A stretch of 64,000 nt of DNA. Source: an uncultured Bacteroidaceae bacterium. Its GTDB lineage: Bacteria > Bacteroidota > Bacteroidia > Bacteroidales > Bacteroidaceae. Numbering within the stretch: position 1 is the first letter of the stretch; each line of letters opens with the position of its first letter. The stretch spans positions 20,411 to 84,410 of the forward strand of contig CAJOLI010000005.1 in assembly GCA_905235285.1 (NCBI GenBank), in the 5' to 3' direction. The notes beneath the pieces are model-generated. The model was not told the origin of the DNA and did no database searches. It saw nothing but the letters and a program-made list of their open reading frames with translations. Shown here in pieces: positions 35,844 through 45,187 of this stretch. Made by a program: the position numbers and the translations under genes.

Positions 35844-37494
35844 TTAGCCTGCTGGACGTTTCTGGCTTTTTGGTTGTTTGCTCAGATGTTGTCCCCAGCG
35901 TGAAAGTGGGAATAGTGAAGGGCGCATTTGACGGTATAATAGACTGTGTACCAACTTGATGGCATTTTGCATGAAGGTCTTGACAACGTCACGTTTGCGA
36001 TGAACACTTCCGCCTATATGGGCGAGATGCTGCGTACAGGCATCGAGGGTATCGACAGAGGGCAGCGTGAGGCGGGTCTGGCGTTACGATGACGCGTTCG
36101 TTCTTGCGAGGGATGCGGTTGTTCTTGATGATGGTGCGGAACTCGGGATTCACTTTGTAGAGGAATTCGGTCATCTCGTCGGGGATGAGGAAGTAGGTGC
36201 CGTTGTCGGAGTAGTAGCCGGCGAAATAGAGATAGATGGATTTCTTTATTGCGCTGCCGTTCTCGTCGACGATGCGTATGGGGCGGCAGTCTCCTTCTTC
36301 AACCACTTCCTTGGCGACGTAATAAGTGCTGCCCAGCATGATATATGGCGACTCGTCGCTTATTATCTTGCTCTTTGGCGTGAGGTCAGTGAATTTATCG
36401 GCTCTCTCTCCGAAGGCTTCCTTGGAAATTGTCATGTTGAATGGCGCCAGCGATTTCTGGTAGTAGGTGAGAGTGCCGCTGCCTTCTTCGGTGGTGAAGA
36501 TGCGGATGTACTGCGTCGTTGAGTCCTGCAGGAAAGTGGCAAGGTCGTGGGTGGTGATGCTGTCCTTGCCATCGAGGATGGCGTTATGGATTGTTTTCTT
36601 TATGTAGAGGGTAAGTACGTCTTCTCCGAGGAACAGGGCCAGGACGGAGCCTTTGCTGACGAACTGGTCGTGGTTGCTCATGTTCAGGAAGTCCGATTCC
36701 TCTGCGCTCATGGCGGAGAGGCAGACGGGGTAGAAGAGCTTGGCGTTCCTTGCGTTCTTCACGCCGTGGTGGTGAATGACCTCGCTGGTGATAATGGGCC
36801 ACGATGTCTTTGTCGGTACTGAGATGCAGATGGAGTTATCGTAGTGATATAGATTGCCGATGTCCTCATATTTTTCCAGACAGTTGACGGCAGATCCTCC
36901 GCCTATGAACAGTAGTGTCACGGGGTCGGTGTTCCCGAACAGGCGGAAGAGCAGGAACAGAATGGCGAGGAGCGATACTGCAGCCCACGCTTTCAAGGCT
37001 CTCATTTTCTTTTTGGGCGAAACGTTTGACCCAGCCACGCGTTCCTCAACCTCTTGAGTGAGTCGCTCCTTGACCTTTGCCTCGAGGTCTTCAAGATTTG
37101 AGTAGTCGACATAATAGGAGTTGGAGTTCTCGCTGAAGAGTTTCTCTACTTCCTCAATCTCGGGCGTCCTGGTCTGGAACTCTCGCATGAAGGAGAGAAT
37201 TTTAGGGCTGCCTTTTTTCTTTTGGGCTTGTGAAGCGAGCAGGTATTCCTCCCTGGTTTTGTCGCCCATCTGATCCTCGACGATGAAGATTACAATGTCG
37301 GACTTGTTCATGATGAAGTCGTCATAGTCGGCCTGGTTGTCACCAAGGTTGACGTATGAGAACATATTCAGGGTTACGGGGTACCCTTTCAGGCGATACT
37401 CTCCATTGAGGTTGTTGACGAGTGCCTTCAGCCTCAGGCGGTGTTCTTTCAGCTTCTTAGAACCCGAAACGAATATGGTAATTGATGATTTCAT
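35844..37494 (-). pseudogene. TIR-like / TM / binding-protein-like protein, frameshifted near its 3' end
   Basis: The intact frame runs from 37494 to a stop at 35989 (501 residues). The N-terminus looks like a TIR-fold or DUF4062-like domain (SSITIFVSGSKKLKEHRLRL, NKSDIVIFIVEDQMGDKTREEYLLA, about residues 1-125). A single TM helix lies near 170-188 (AWAAVSLLAILFLLFRLF), and the rest resembles a periplasmic binding-protein fold (LLFIGGGSAVNCLEKY; EGSGTLTYYQ). The last 30 residues are proline- and arginine-rich nonsense, while the next frame from 36080 reads smoothly for about 80 more residues (QTRLTLPSVDTLDACTQHLA onward) to a stop at 35844. Dropping one C at 36080-36081 joins the two. The extra base may be a mutation or an assembly error. 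It is last in a seven-gene operon. Confidence 0.7.
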
Positions 37495-37521
37495 AGGAGT
37501 TGTGTGTTTGTGAAATGTTGA

Positions 37522-39003
37522 TTATTGAGGTTTCCCGGCTCCTGCTGGTTTGCCATTAGCTCCTGCTGCCTTTTCTGAGCCTCCCGCGGGGGAACCACCT
37601 GCCCCTGCAGGCATCCCATTGCCTGCGGCTGAGGCTTTGGGCGTGATGGAAGGTGTGGCGGCAGGCGTACTATTGCCATCGTCGAACCATTTGCTGCGCA
37701 GGTCGTTGAAGCTCTCGGTGAGCTTAGTCGTCTCGTAGGAATAGAGCGATGTGGCGGCCGGGTCGGTTAGCGTGGCAATCCATCCTGAGCCTTTATATGC
37801 CTGAACAATACAGTTCCATGCATTCTTCCATACGGAATCGCCCTTGCGTCGGGCTTTCATGGCTTTCCATTCCGTTTTCCACTTAGCCTTGTCCCATTTC
37901 TTCTTGCCTGGCGTAGCATCTGCGAATGCCACCTCTTTTCCGTTGCCGGCCTCGCGAATCTGATAGTAGCTGTCCTTGATGGAGCAGTCCTCAGTGATTT
38001 CCATCTCGATGCGGTATTGTCCGGTGCCCCATGAGGGTTGGTAGTTCTGGGCGTCTGTCGTTCCAGTGTAGCTTCGTGGTACGATGTACGAGTCGCCTTC
38101 TATGGTCACGAGTCTCTGATAGGCAGGGTCGTCTTTCTTGTAGATGAACCGTCCGAGTGAATCCACCTTATTGGCATCAATCTTTACGTGGACGGTGAAT
38201 TCGCCCAATTGCTCGTCGTTGGTGATCATGGTAGCCTGATTCATCCAAGAGGAGAAGAGGCGAGCCTTGAGGGTCATCTTCAGGTCTTTCCGTTTGTCGA
38301 AACTAAAGCGGTTGTCGGCAGTCCCGCTTAGATCGTTGGGCAGGTTGCAGTATTTAGGAATGAAGATGAGCGTGTCAATCTCGACAAGGAACTTGGAATG
38401 ATTCACGATATGACTTATACCGACGCTGTCTCTTCGCATCTTGCAGAAGATATAGAAGATGTTGGTGCCCCGTCCAGGTTCGTCGCTCAGCTCGATATAG
38501 TTCTTGCATCCGAAGCCCTCGAACTTCAGGTTCTCGGGGTCCATGGCCCCTTTGACGGAGGGCGCTGCATAGAAGTCGTTGATACTGCTTTCGGAAGAAA
38601 GGACTTGGTTGAAGTGGCATTGCTCTTGAGCCGCCCGATACCATTGCGTACGTTCTCCTTTGATGGATTCAGCAAGATAGTTTACTCCGAGGCTGACCAG
38701 GTTGGATGTGGCATTGACGGTCTTCTGTATGATAGATGTCGAATAGGCCGACCAAAGCAGGCTGCCGAAGGCGCCTATGGCTCGTTCCTTGGAGGCCGCC
38801 TGCTGCTCCTGCATCAGTTCGTTGCTATTGCGGATCACGCTCTCGCGGTCGACGTTCTTGACTAAGATCTGGAACTTACGTTGTGCCGGACGTGCCTGCT
38901 GGCCCTTGGCTTGGGCTTGTGCCCCACCGCCTTTCGAAGGCTGAGCGCTGAGGACTCCGGCGGAGAGGAGAGCAATGAACAGAATGTATTTTTTTTTCAT
39001 CAT
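37522..39003 (-). CDS. Secreted protein of unknown function with Gly/Ala/Pro-rich tail
   Basis: 493 residues. The signal peptide MMKKKYILFIALLSAGVLSAQ is followed by a Gln/Ala/Gly-rich linker, a globular middle of about 380 residues with no recognised family (FGCKNYIELSDEPGRGTNIFYI; YRIEMEITEDCSIKDSYYQI) and a low-complexity tail of about 55 residues rich in Gly, Ala, Pro and Lys. It sits between the CHAT protease gene (15 bp upstream) and the TIR-like gene (27 bp downstream) and is a likely periplasmic or envelope partner. It could be a substrate or sensor of the protease, but this is only a guess from position. Confidence 0.75.
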   Translation of the reverse strand: MMKKKYILFIALLSAGVLSAQPSKGGGAQAQAKGQQARPAQRKFQILVKNVDRESVIRNSNELMQEQQAASKERAIGAFGSLLWSAYSTSIIQKTVNATSNLVSLGVNYLAESIKGERTQWYRAAQEQCHFNQVLSSESSINDFYAAPSVKGAMDPENLKFEGFGCKNYIELSDEPGRGTNIFYIFCKMRRDSVGISHIVNHSKFLVEIDTLIFIPKYCNLPNDLSGTADNRFSFDKRKDLKMTLKARLFSSWMNQATMITNDEQLGEFTVHVKIDANKVDSLGRFIYKKDDPAYQRLVTIEGDSYIVPRSYTGTTDAQNYQPSWGTGQYRIEMEITEDCSIKDSYYQIREAGNGKEVAFADATPGKKKWDKAKWKTEWKAMKARRKGDSVWKNAWNCIVQAYKGSGWIATLTDPAATSLYSYETTKLTESFNDLRSKWFDDGNSTPAATPSITPKASAAGNGMPAGAGGSPAGGSEKAAGANGKPAGAGKPQ

Positions 39004-39018
39004 GTATGTATTTTGAGA

Positions 39019-41184
39019 TTAGAATGCATCGATTAGGATGAAGGGGTTGGTATGTCGTGGGGTGTTGTATTTGATGACATCATCTTGGATGGAGAGTGTC
39101 GCGGCATCGAAGCGGAAGTATGGCCGCTGTTCGTGCATCAATCGTTGGCGGGCCTGTAAGAAGGCGTCATGGATGTCGGCGGTGGCGTCTTGCTGAAGAG
39201 CCTCGTAGAAATAGCGCATAAGTAAGCTGCACGAGATGTCGTTAACGCGCCAGAGCGAGACAATCACGGCCTGTGCGCCAGCTTGTTTGAGTGCGCGCTG
39301 AATGCCATAGATGCCGTCGTCGGTCAGGTGTCCTAACCCCGTCTCACATGCCGAGAGCACAATGAGTTTGGTGTGGCTAAAGTCTTGCCTCGACAGCTCC
39401 ACCGCGGATAGTATGCCATCGTAGAGGTCCTCGTCGAAGGTCTTGGCCGACAGCGTCGTGGAAGCGCCTGCAAACAAGAGTCCGCTTTTCGACATAGACT
39501 CATCGTTGCTCAAGGGCTTGATATCGCTGTAAATGCCGATATTCCCATTATAGAATCCATGAGTTGACAGATGTACGACGTCATAGCCCTTGTTGAGCAG
39601 GCGGATGAAGTTCTCATCTGTAGCTGCCGTCCCGGTCAACAGGGTGTCTTGCGGATTGGCTCTGACGATGAATATTGAGTCAACCTCTTTCTTGGCATCT
39701 GGCAGTTCGCTGATGTGCGAGGTCACATTAGCGAGGTAGCGGTAGGCTGTTACGTCGTTTCCTCTTTCCGTCGGCTTGATGTTATCGCCATACGTGATAC
39801 CTCCGCAGATGAGAGCTTTGTTAAGCTGCACTGGTTTCCGTTTCTTCTGGATTAGGCGTGTCGAGGTGAGGCGATAGCACATCTTTTGAGTATCGGGCAT
39901 CAGGTACTCGACGGCCCATTGGTGGAGCAGTCCGTCAGCCGAGAAATACACTTTGCGGGCGTCGCCGATGGCAGCCATCAGCGCAGGGCTCCAGATGAGA
40001 TGCGGCAGGCGCCGGTCGTTGTAGAGCGTATCTTTCACCGCCGGCAGTGTGGCTGTCAGGGCCTCGCCAACGGTATAGCTGCTGGTAAGTGGCAAGCTTA
40101 GGAGGCTGTCGGTGGAGAAGAGGTCAATGAATCGTGGACGGGCGCTGCCCTGTCGAAGGACGAGGCAGCCCATCCTCACCTCTTCGCCAGGGCCGAAGTA
40201 CTGAAGGAATTCTATTGCACAATCCTTTTCGCCCAGCTCTCTTCGCACTTGTTGCCAGTTCTTCTGGGCAATGTCCTGATTCCTTTCATAAGCGACGAGG
40301 TAGCCTTTGCTGAACAATGCGAGGTCATAAAGCATTTCTGGAGAATGGTTCCCCAGCCGGACGCAGTCGTAGAGGAACTGATGGTTGGCAAGCCAGTATT
40401 GTGCCCGCTGCGAAGCATCCATCGAAGCAAGCTGCCGGCCTATAGAGGTGTATTGTTCCTTGACATACTGTTCGTAGCACTTTGCGGCTTTGGCATAGTC
40501 CCCGTCGCCTTCATGCTCAGCCTGTAGCATCAGGATTTTCCCTTTCTTGCGCACAGCCTCGTGATATCCCTCCTGGGGATGCCTCTTGTAGTAGAGCAAA
40601 GCCTCATCGATTAATGACAACGCCTCGCTGAACAGCCCTAAACGGGCCTTGCATATCGCAAGCTGCGAGACGACCTGATAGCGGTCAGCGTCGTAAGATG
40701 GTATGTCGCTTTTATCGTCGTAGTAGATAAAAATGGTATCCAGCTGAGCGTGTGCTTTAATGTAGTCCTTGGTCTTGTAATAGAGCTGAGCCAGTTCCTT
40801 GTGCAAAGTGAGCTCATTCTTATGCATGCCCCATATATTATTTGTGGCCACTCGGCCGCGGAACAGCTCGAGGCTCTTGCGGTAATAATCTTCGGCCATT
40901 GCAGCGTAGGCCGGGTCTTCGGCCCAGCCATAATAGTATGAGCCGCACATCTTGAAGAAGTAAGCCTCATAGACATCCAGGGAGTCGGAGAGAAGATTAG
41001 TGTTCTGCGAGTATAGGTCGTAATACTCCTGGATGCAGACGTGCAGCTGCTGGTAATCATCAATCAAGTAGCAGCTTTCAGCTTTTTCGAGCAAAAGGGC
41101 GAGCCTCTGCCTGACATCGTCTTTCGCACGAACGGCTCCAAACGAAGTCAACAGTATGATGAAGAGCAGCAGGTGACGTCTCAT
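39019..41184 (-). CDS. Secreted TPR-CHAT caspase-like protease
   Basis: 721 residues: signal peptide (MRRHLLLFIILLTSFGAVRA), about 350 residues of TPR-type helices (AMAEDYYRKSLELFRG; KAAKCYEQYVKEQY), and a C-terminal CHAT domain of the caspase-like clan. The catalytic pair is visible: His542 in VVHLSTHGFYNG and Cys613 in LIVLSACETGLG, followed by the typical GIQRALKQAGAQAVIVSLWRVND. CHAT proteases act in bacterial conflict systems and programmed cell death, usually in the cytosol. The signal peptide here implies the periplasm, next to the trypsin-like domain of the FHA protein. The start codon overlaps the previous stop by one base (tight coupling). Confidence 0.92.
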   Translation of the reverse strand: MRRHLLLFIILLTSFGAVRAKDDVRQRLALLLEKAESCYLIDDYQQLHVCIQEYYDLYSQNTNLLSDSLDVYEAYFFKMCGSYYYGWAEDPAYAAMAEDYYRKSLELFRGRVATNNIWGMHKNELTLHKELAQLYYKTKDYIKAHAQLDTIFIYYDDKSDIPSYDADRYQVVSQLAICKARLGLFSEALSLIDEALLYYKRHPQEGYHEAVRKKGKILMLQAEHEGDGDYAKAAKCYEQYVKEQYTSIGRQLASMDASQRAQYWLANHQFLYDCVRLGNHSPEMLYDLALFSKGYLVAYERNQDIAQKNWQQVRRELGEKDCAIEFLQYFGPGEEVRMGCLVLRQGSARPRFIDLFSTDSLLSLPLTSSYTVGEALTATLPAVKDTLYNDRRLPHLIWSPALMAAIGDARKVYFSADGLLHQWAVEYLMPDTQKMCYRLTSTRLIQKKRKPVQLNKALICGGITYGDNIKPTERGNDVTAYRYLANVTSHISELPDAKKEVDSIFIVRANPQDTLLTGTAATDENFIRLLNKGYDVVHLSTHGFYNGNIGIYSDIKPLSNDESMSKSGLLFAGASTTLSAKTFDEDLYDGILSAVELSRQDFSHTKLIVLSACETGLGHLTDDGIYGIQRALKQAGAQAVIVSLWRVNDISCSLLMRYFYEALQQDATADIHDAFLQARQRLMHEQRPYFRFDAATLSIQDDVIKYNTPRHTNPFILIDAF

Positions 41185-41810
41185 TATTTCTGTGGGTTGT
41201 AGTTGAGGATGGTGAACGACTCCTGCTCGGCCACGTTGTCTGGCGCAAGAGAGATGGAGAACGTGATGCTATCTTGCAGGGCTACGCGCCCTAAGCTAAT
41301 CAAGACGATGCCTTCGTTGTCGGGAGTAGAACTCTTGTCGTTGACGGCGACGGAATACCTGGCTTTTGGGTTGAAAGGTATGAAGGCGAACTCCTGAGGT
41401 CCGAGATGGCTGGTGAGAGTATATGAGACGGTTTTCCCTCTTGGCACGGTCTTTTCTATCGCGGAATAGAAGATGCCTTTCTCCGTGCTGTTGAAGAATT
41501 CCCCTTTCGACACGAGGCCTCTGTTTTGCCGGTCGTAGACGAAGGTTACGACCTGATTCATCTTGAATTTGTTGGCCCCGGCACCCCTATATTCATCAGC
41601 GGCTCGTCCGATTTCGTCCATCAGCGTAATCTTAGGCTTCCCCGCTTCAGACCATCTGAGCACGGTCTGATTCAGTGCTGTTTTTGAGACCTTCGTCTTT
41701 CGCAGGGCAATGACGTCCTTCACTAGTGAAGAGAGATGGGACGCTTCTTGAGCAGAGGGCCCTTGGAGGCAGAGGGCCGTCAAAAGTAAGAAAAGTATAA
41801 TTCGCTTCAT
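41184..41810 (-). CDS. Secreted protein of unknown function (DUF4384-like)
   Basis: 208 residues with a signal peptide (MKRIILFLLLTALCLQGPSA). The rest is mostly beta-strand: FKMNQVVTFVYDRQNRGLVSK, KTVSYTLTSHLGPQEFAFIPF, RYSVAVNDKSSTPDNEGIVLI. The pattern is reminiscent of DUF4384-type domains found with caspase-like and kinase signalling proteins, but the match is from memory and weak. It overlaps both neighbours (4 bp and 1 bp), so it belongs to the same translation-coupled operon as the kinase-like and CHAT genes. Confidence 0.6.
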   Translation of the reverse strand: MKRIILFLLLTALCLQGPSAQEASHLSSLVKDVIALRKTKVSKTALNQTVLRWSEAGKPKITLMDEIGRAADEYRGAGANKFKMNQVVTFVYDRQNRGLVSKGEFFNSTEKGIFYSAIEKTVPRGKTVSYTLTSHLGPQEFAFIPFNPKARYSVAVNDKSSTPDNEGIVLISLGRVALQDSITFSISLAPDNVAEQESFTILNYNPQK

Positions 41811-42376
41811 AATTCAATCATTTCTTCTGGCCAATTGTCGTAGCTTGGTGTAGGTGAGATTCTGGCTGGGCCTTGCGCAGCTATGGCCTGCCGCTTTTCG
41901 TGCAGGCATCTGGCCCGTTCTTTCTCGGCAATGTCCTGAAGCTCCTGCACGCCGGGCCGTTCTGCAGGGTTCCATGCCAGGCATCGTTGCATGACAGGCG
42001 TCAAGGCCTGATGCTTTTTCTGCAATCCGGGTAATGCCACCTTAGGGTAAGCCTGTTGGTATTGTCCTCCATAACCTCCGAAGAGAATGCGCCCGGACGA
42101 GGCAAAGTAGATGTTCGCACCTAAAGCCCACACGAACTGGGCTTCAGACGCGGTCTCCATCATGCCCTGACATTCGGGCGGCAAGAATTCGGCCTTTGCC
42201 TCTTGCGAGACATCCATCAGGAATCTGTCTGCATCTACGATGACAGACTGGGGTGTGGGCAGAAACTGCTTCATGGGGTTCTTCCTTACGATGTCACACA
42301 GGTCGATAATCATCGTCCATATGGCATCCTCGGTGCAGAATCCTGCTATGTGATGAAGTCTTAATGTCTCATTCAT
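41807..42376 (-). CDS. Protein-kinase C-lobe fragment (probable pseudokinase)
   Basis: 189 residues, no signal peptide or TM. It reads as only the C-terminal lobe of a Ser/Thr kinase fold: a catalytic-loop-like segment without the HRD aspartate (FLPTPQSVIVDADRFLMD), then EFLPPE in the APE position, a helix-F-like FVWALGANIYFASSGRILFG and the conserved end CLAWNPAERPGVQELQDI (the RP arginine motif of subdomain XI). The N-lobe, glycine loop and VAIK lysine are absent and no room is left for them, since the FHA-trypsin gene overlaps its start by 8 bp. It is probably a non-catalytic scaffold that works with the FHA protein. Confidence 0.65.
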   Translation of the reverse strand: MNETLRLHHIAGFCTEDAIWTMIIDLCDIVRKNPMKQFLPTPQSVIVDADRFLMDVSQEAKAEFLPPECQGMMETASEAQFVWALGANIYFASSGRILFGGYGGQYQQAYPKVALPGLQKKHQALTPVMQRCLAWNPAERPGVQELQDIAEKERARCLHEKRQAIAAQGPARISPTPSYDNWPEEMIEL

Positions 42377-43685
42377 TGTCAGGGCCTCCTTTCATGTTTA
42401 GAATCACCGACGATGGCACGGCACGCTTGAAGATGCCGCTGCTTATGCTATCTACGCGTGATACGATTCCCACAGCGACGATGCCATCGGACGTTTTTGT
42501 CAGCACCGGCCCTCCCGAGAAGCCGTGGTTGATGTTGGCCTCAAAGACGATGTTCTCTGCCTCAGGATGTAAGTCTTGCTTGATGGTGCCTTCGCTGTAG
42601 GTGACGCGTCGGGTATTCGAATTAGTGATGGGATATCCGCAAACCATCAGCGAAGCACCTTTGGGCAGCTCTTGCAACTCCTGCTCAGAGGCAAGGGCAA
42701 TCTTTCCTTTCTCTGCGAAGCCGTCAATCCACAGGACGTCTCCCATTTCCATTTGTGAATCCTGAAAGTAAGGCTGGATGGTGCGCCAGTAATAGTCTTG
42801 GTTGAAATCGGCCAAAAGGAAGATGCCGTCTTTTGCCGTGTTGATATGTACGCGTGGATCCGCCGAATGGAACGCAAATTTCTGTTCTCCCATGAAGTCG
42901 TAGATGCTAAAGAAAGCCCGTAGCTGCATCGTCGAGTCCTCGTGCTGCGCTTGATTGAACGTCTCAGTTTCTATCGCCCATTTAACGATATCGTCGTCGG
43001 CAAGGCTCTTGTACTTCCGGGTCAGGTCAACGCTCGCGCCAATCCAGTATTCCACACAATGCCGGGCCGTAACGAGGATGCCGTCAGTGGTGAGGAACGC
43101 TGTCCCAGTGGGCGCTTCGCCCGAAAGAATCTTGACGCGTCGTTGTTCAATCTCATTACCATGATGGATCAAGAGCTGCTTCACGGAATCCGTCCTGATG
43201 AGGTAAAGAGATTCCTCGAGAGGCGTCACGTCGGCCACGCTTATCGGTTCCTGTTTTCTCCCGAAGAAGAGGAATACGACCGCAAAGAGCAACAAGCCAA
43301 CGGCAAGCCAAAGCGCTGCCCCCCGCATTGTCGTATTGGACTCCTGCTTGCGATGGACTTGGAAGAGCAGGGCCATCTGCTGCCCTTCGAAATGGATGAT
43401 ATCCCCGTTTACGAGCCGACAGGCATAGCCAATCTCGCCTTTTCCCTCAATCGAGATGCCGGTGTGTTGCGAGCGTCTGATGATATACCAGCCACGGCAA
43501 TCGTCGTCGTGGATGATTGTTGCATAGTATTCAGGCTGAAACGAGGCAGAGTCATAGCGGATGTCGCAGTCGGCACTCTCGCCGATATTAATGTTGTCGG
43601 ATGTCAGGTCGACAGCCTTCCCGCCCGGGTGGTAGTCGTTGCCGCCTCTTGGAGTCAGAGAGCAAAAGATTCGTCCGTCCTTCAT
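42369..43685 (-). CDS. FHA-TM-trypsin-like serine protease
   Basis: 438 residues. Residues 1-110 form a diverged FHA domain (VDLTSDNINIGESADCDIRY, HTGISIEGKG, LVNGDIIHFEGQQMALLF); the usual GR is GE, so phosphothreonine binding is uncertain. A TM helix follows at about 122-140 (GAALWLAVGLLLFAVVFLFF). The rest is a chymotrypsin-fold protease: His209 in LVTARHCVEYW, Ser390 in INHGFSGGPVL, with the Asp in between not pinned down. Topology would put FHA in the cytosol and the protease in the periplasm. The start overlaps the previous gene by 4 bp. The FHA plus kinase-like neighbour suggests inside-out signalling. Confidence 0.88.
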   Translation of the reverse strand: MKDGRIFCSLTPRGGNDYHPGGKAVDLTSDNINIGESADCDIRYDSASFQPEYYATIIHDDDCRGWYIIRRSQHTGISIEGKGEIGYACRLVNGDIIHFEGQQMALLFQVHRKQESNTTMRGAALWLAVGLLLFAVVFLFFGRKQEPISVADVTPLEESLYLIRTDSVKQLLIHHGNEIEQRRVKILSGEAPTGTAFLTTDGILVTARHCVEYWIGASVDLTRKYKSLADDDIVKWAIETETFNQAQHEDSTMQLRAFFSIYDFMGEQKFAFHSADPRVHINTAKDGIFLLADFNQDYYWRTIQPYFQDSQMEMGDVLWIDGFAEKGKIALASEQELQELPKGASLMVCGYPITNSNTRRVTYSEGTIKQDLHPEAENIVFEANINHGFSGGPVLTKTSDGIVAVGIVSRVDSISSGIFKRAVPSSVILNMKGGPDNE

Positions 43686-45187
43686 GGTAGCCCTCCTTCC
43701 TCCTCGGCAAAAGCCTTGGCGATAAGCGGCAGACTGCCACTGATGCAGACGTCGTAGATTTTCGACGACTTGCCCGTCTTGTCTGGCCGCAAATCATCGT
43801 AGGCGCGTAGGTCGTAGTGAATCTTCCTCTTCTTGAACGCCTCTTTCAGGCTGATGTCAGATTCAATTGCCCTCTGCTCCTCCGGTGTGCATGGGCGCCA
43901 GCCCATAATCAATTCCTCGACGCACCAGCGGTTATGCTCAACCTGGGCCAGCAGTTCGAGATCTTGCTGCGAGATGTCGTAGAACTTGTCCCAATCGCCT
44001 GCCTCAAGGCCGATAGAGCGCATCTTCGAGGGAATAGACATGGCATTGAAGATGTTCGACATCCTCTTCACATTCTTCAGCTTCGCCCAAGAACGTTCGC
44101 GCTCGCCGGCGTCAATCTCTACAGAGTAATGCAATCGGCCGTCCCATCGCTCGACGTTGTCGGCATAGCAGCGGTCGTAGATGTAGTTGATGTTCTTAGC
44201 CATGCGCACCAGCGGCAGGGTGACGTCATAGCCGCAGCTCATCATGCCGAAGGGGCGGAGGTTTGTGCCAAGGCCGGATGCGAGGCCATCGCGCGTGTAA
44301 ACATAAACAGGTATCTCATTCTGGAAGAGGACGTCCGGCAGGAGCATAGCTTCGCTGACGTTCTGTTTCTCATCGTCATGGGCGAGTACGACCGTCAGCA
44401 ACTGCCTGGTATCTGCTGCCCAAAGCTGCAGCTTCTCCCTCAGACCCGTTTCGTGGCTTTTGGCTTCCACGAACTCCCATTCCACGTCTACGAACTCATC
44501 GCGCTGGCCTTCGTACATAGGCTTATGGAAAGCCTTGACGGGCTGGGGCGCTGCGGGCACCACCGTGCGATGGTAGCTGTTGTCTAACAGATGCTGGTAT
44601 CTCGAAGTCCATCGCTCCTGCCCCCTGGCGGCATCCTCGTCGACAACAGTGATACGAGTGCGCAGGCGGTGGTTTAGCACGTAGTTGGGATAGTGTGCCC
44701 GATGAGCGGCATTTATTGCAACCATCTCGCCGATCTCGCTCATGCCGAAGACCACCAGATGGACACGTTTTTCGGACTGAAGCGTGACGGGCTCATAGTC
44801 CAACTCGATGCTTCGGCTCCACACGTCCTCCATGGTGAAGGGATATAAATCTATCCGCTGCGACACGGATTCGCAGAAGTCTGCCGCCCGGAGCTTCTGC
44901 AAGGTAGCCTGTGCCCGAAGCAGCACATGGCAGCGAAGCCTTTTGCCGGAAGGCTCCATCCCCGCCGCCAACTCGATCAGCAGGGCAAGACATTCATAGT
45001 CCGCCCGTACGGCGTCTGGTTCATCCCCGAAGGGCAGGAGTACCAGCTCATCTATGGCGGCGAGGTCGACGCTGCTGGCTGAAGCGTCGCTGCTGCGTTT
45101 CACCTCATAGCCCAGCGCCTCATACTGTCGTATGAGGTCCGCTGCTATTGGGTGTTCGCCCAGAATCAAAGCCCTTCGTACTGTCAT
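43682..45187 (-). CDS. Soluble Rossmann (TrkA-N/RCK-like) protein with C-terminal RyR domain
   Basis: 501 residues without TM segments. The N-terminus is Rossmann-like (MTVRRALILGEHPIAADLI); a second nucleotide-binding-like unit is at about 138-190 (VHLVVFGMSEIGEMVAINAA and then RITVVDED). The C-terminal 90 residues match the RyR domain first defined in ryanodine receptors (VEHNRWCVEELIMGWRP, then HYDLRAYDDLRPD). The pore protein encoded at 47381-49552 has the same Rossmann-RyR layout, so the two are paralogues, one soluble and one membrane-bound. It is the first gene of the seven-gene operon, 31 bp after a promoter -7 box. Likely role: sensing of a nucleotide-type ligand (inference). Confidence 0.82.
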   Translation of the reverse strand: MTVRRALILGEHPIAADLIRQYEALGYEVKRSSDASASSVDLAAIDELVLLPFGDEPDAVRADYECLALLIELAAGMEPSGKRLRCHVLLRAQATLQKLRAADFCESVSQRIDLYPFTMEDVWSRSIELDYEPVTLQSEKRVHLVVFGMSEIGEMVAINAAHRAHYPNYVLNHRLRTRITVVDEDAARGQERWTSRYQHLLDNSYHRTVVPAAPQPVKAFHKPMYEGQRDEFVDVEWEFVEAKSHETGLREKLQLWAADTRQLLTVVLAHDDEKQNVSEAMLLPDVLFQNEIPVYVYTRDGLASGLGTNLRPFGMMSCGYDVTLPLVRMAKNINYIYDRCYADNVERWDGRLHYSVEIDAGERERSWAKLKNVKRMSNIFNAMSIPSKMRSIGLEAGDWDKFYDISQQDLELLAQVEHNRWCVEELIMGWRPCTPEEQRAIESDISLKEAFKKRKIHYDLRAYDDLRPDKTGKSSKIYDVCISGSLPLIAKAFAEEEGGLP

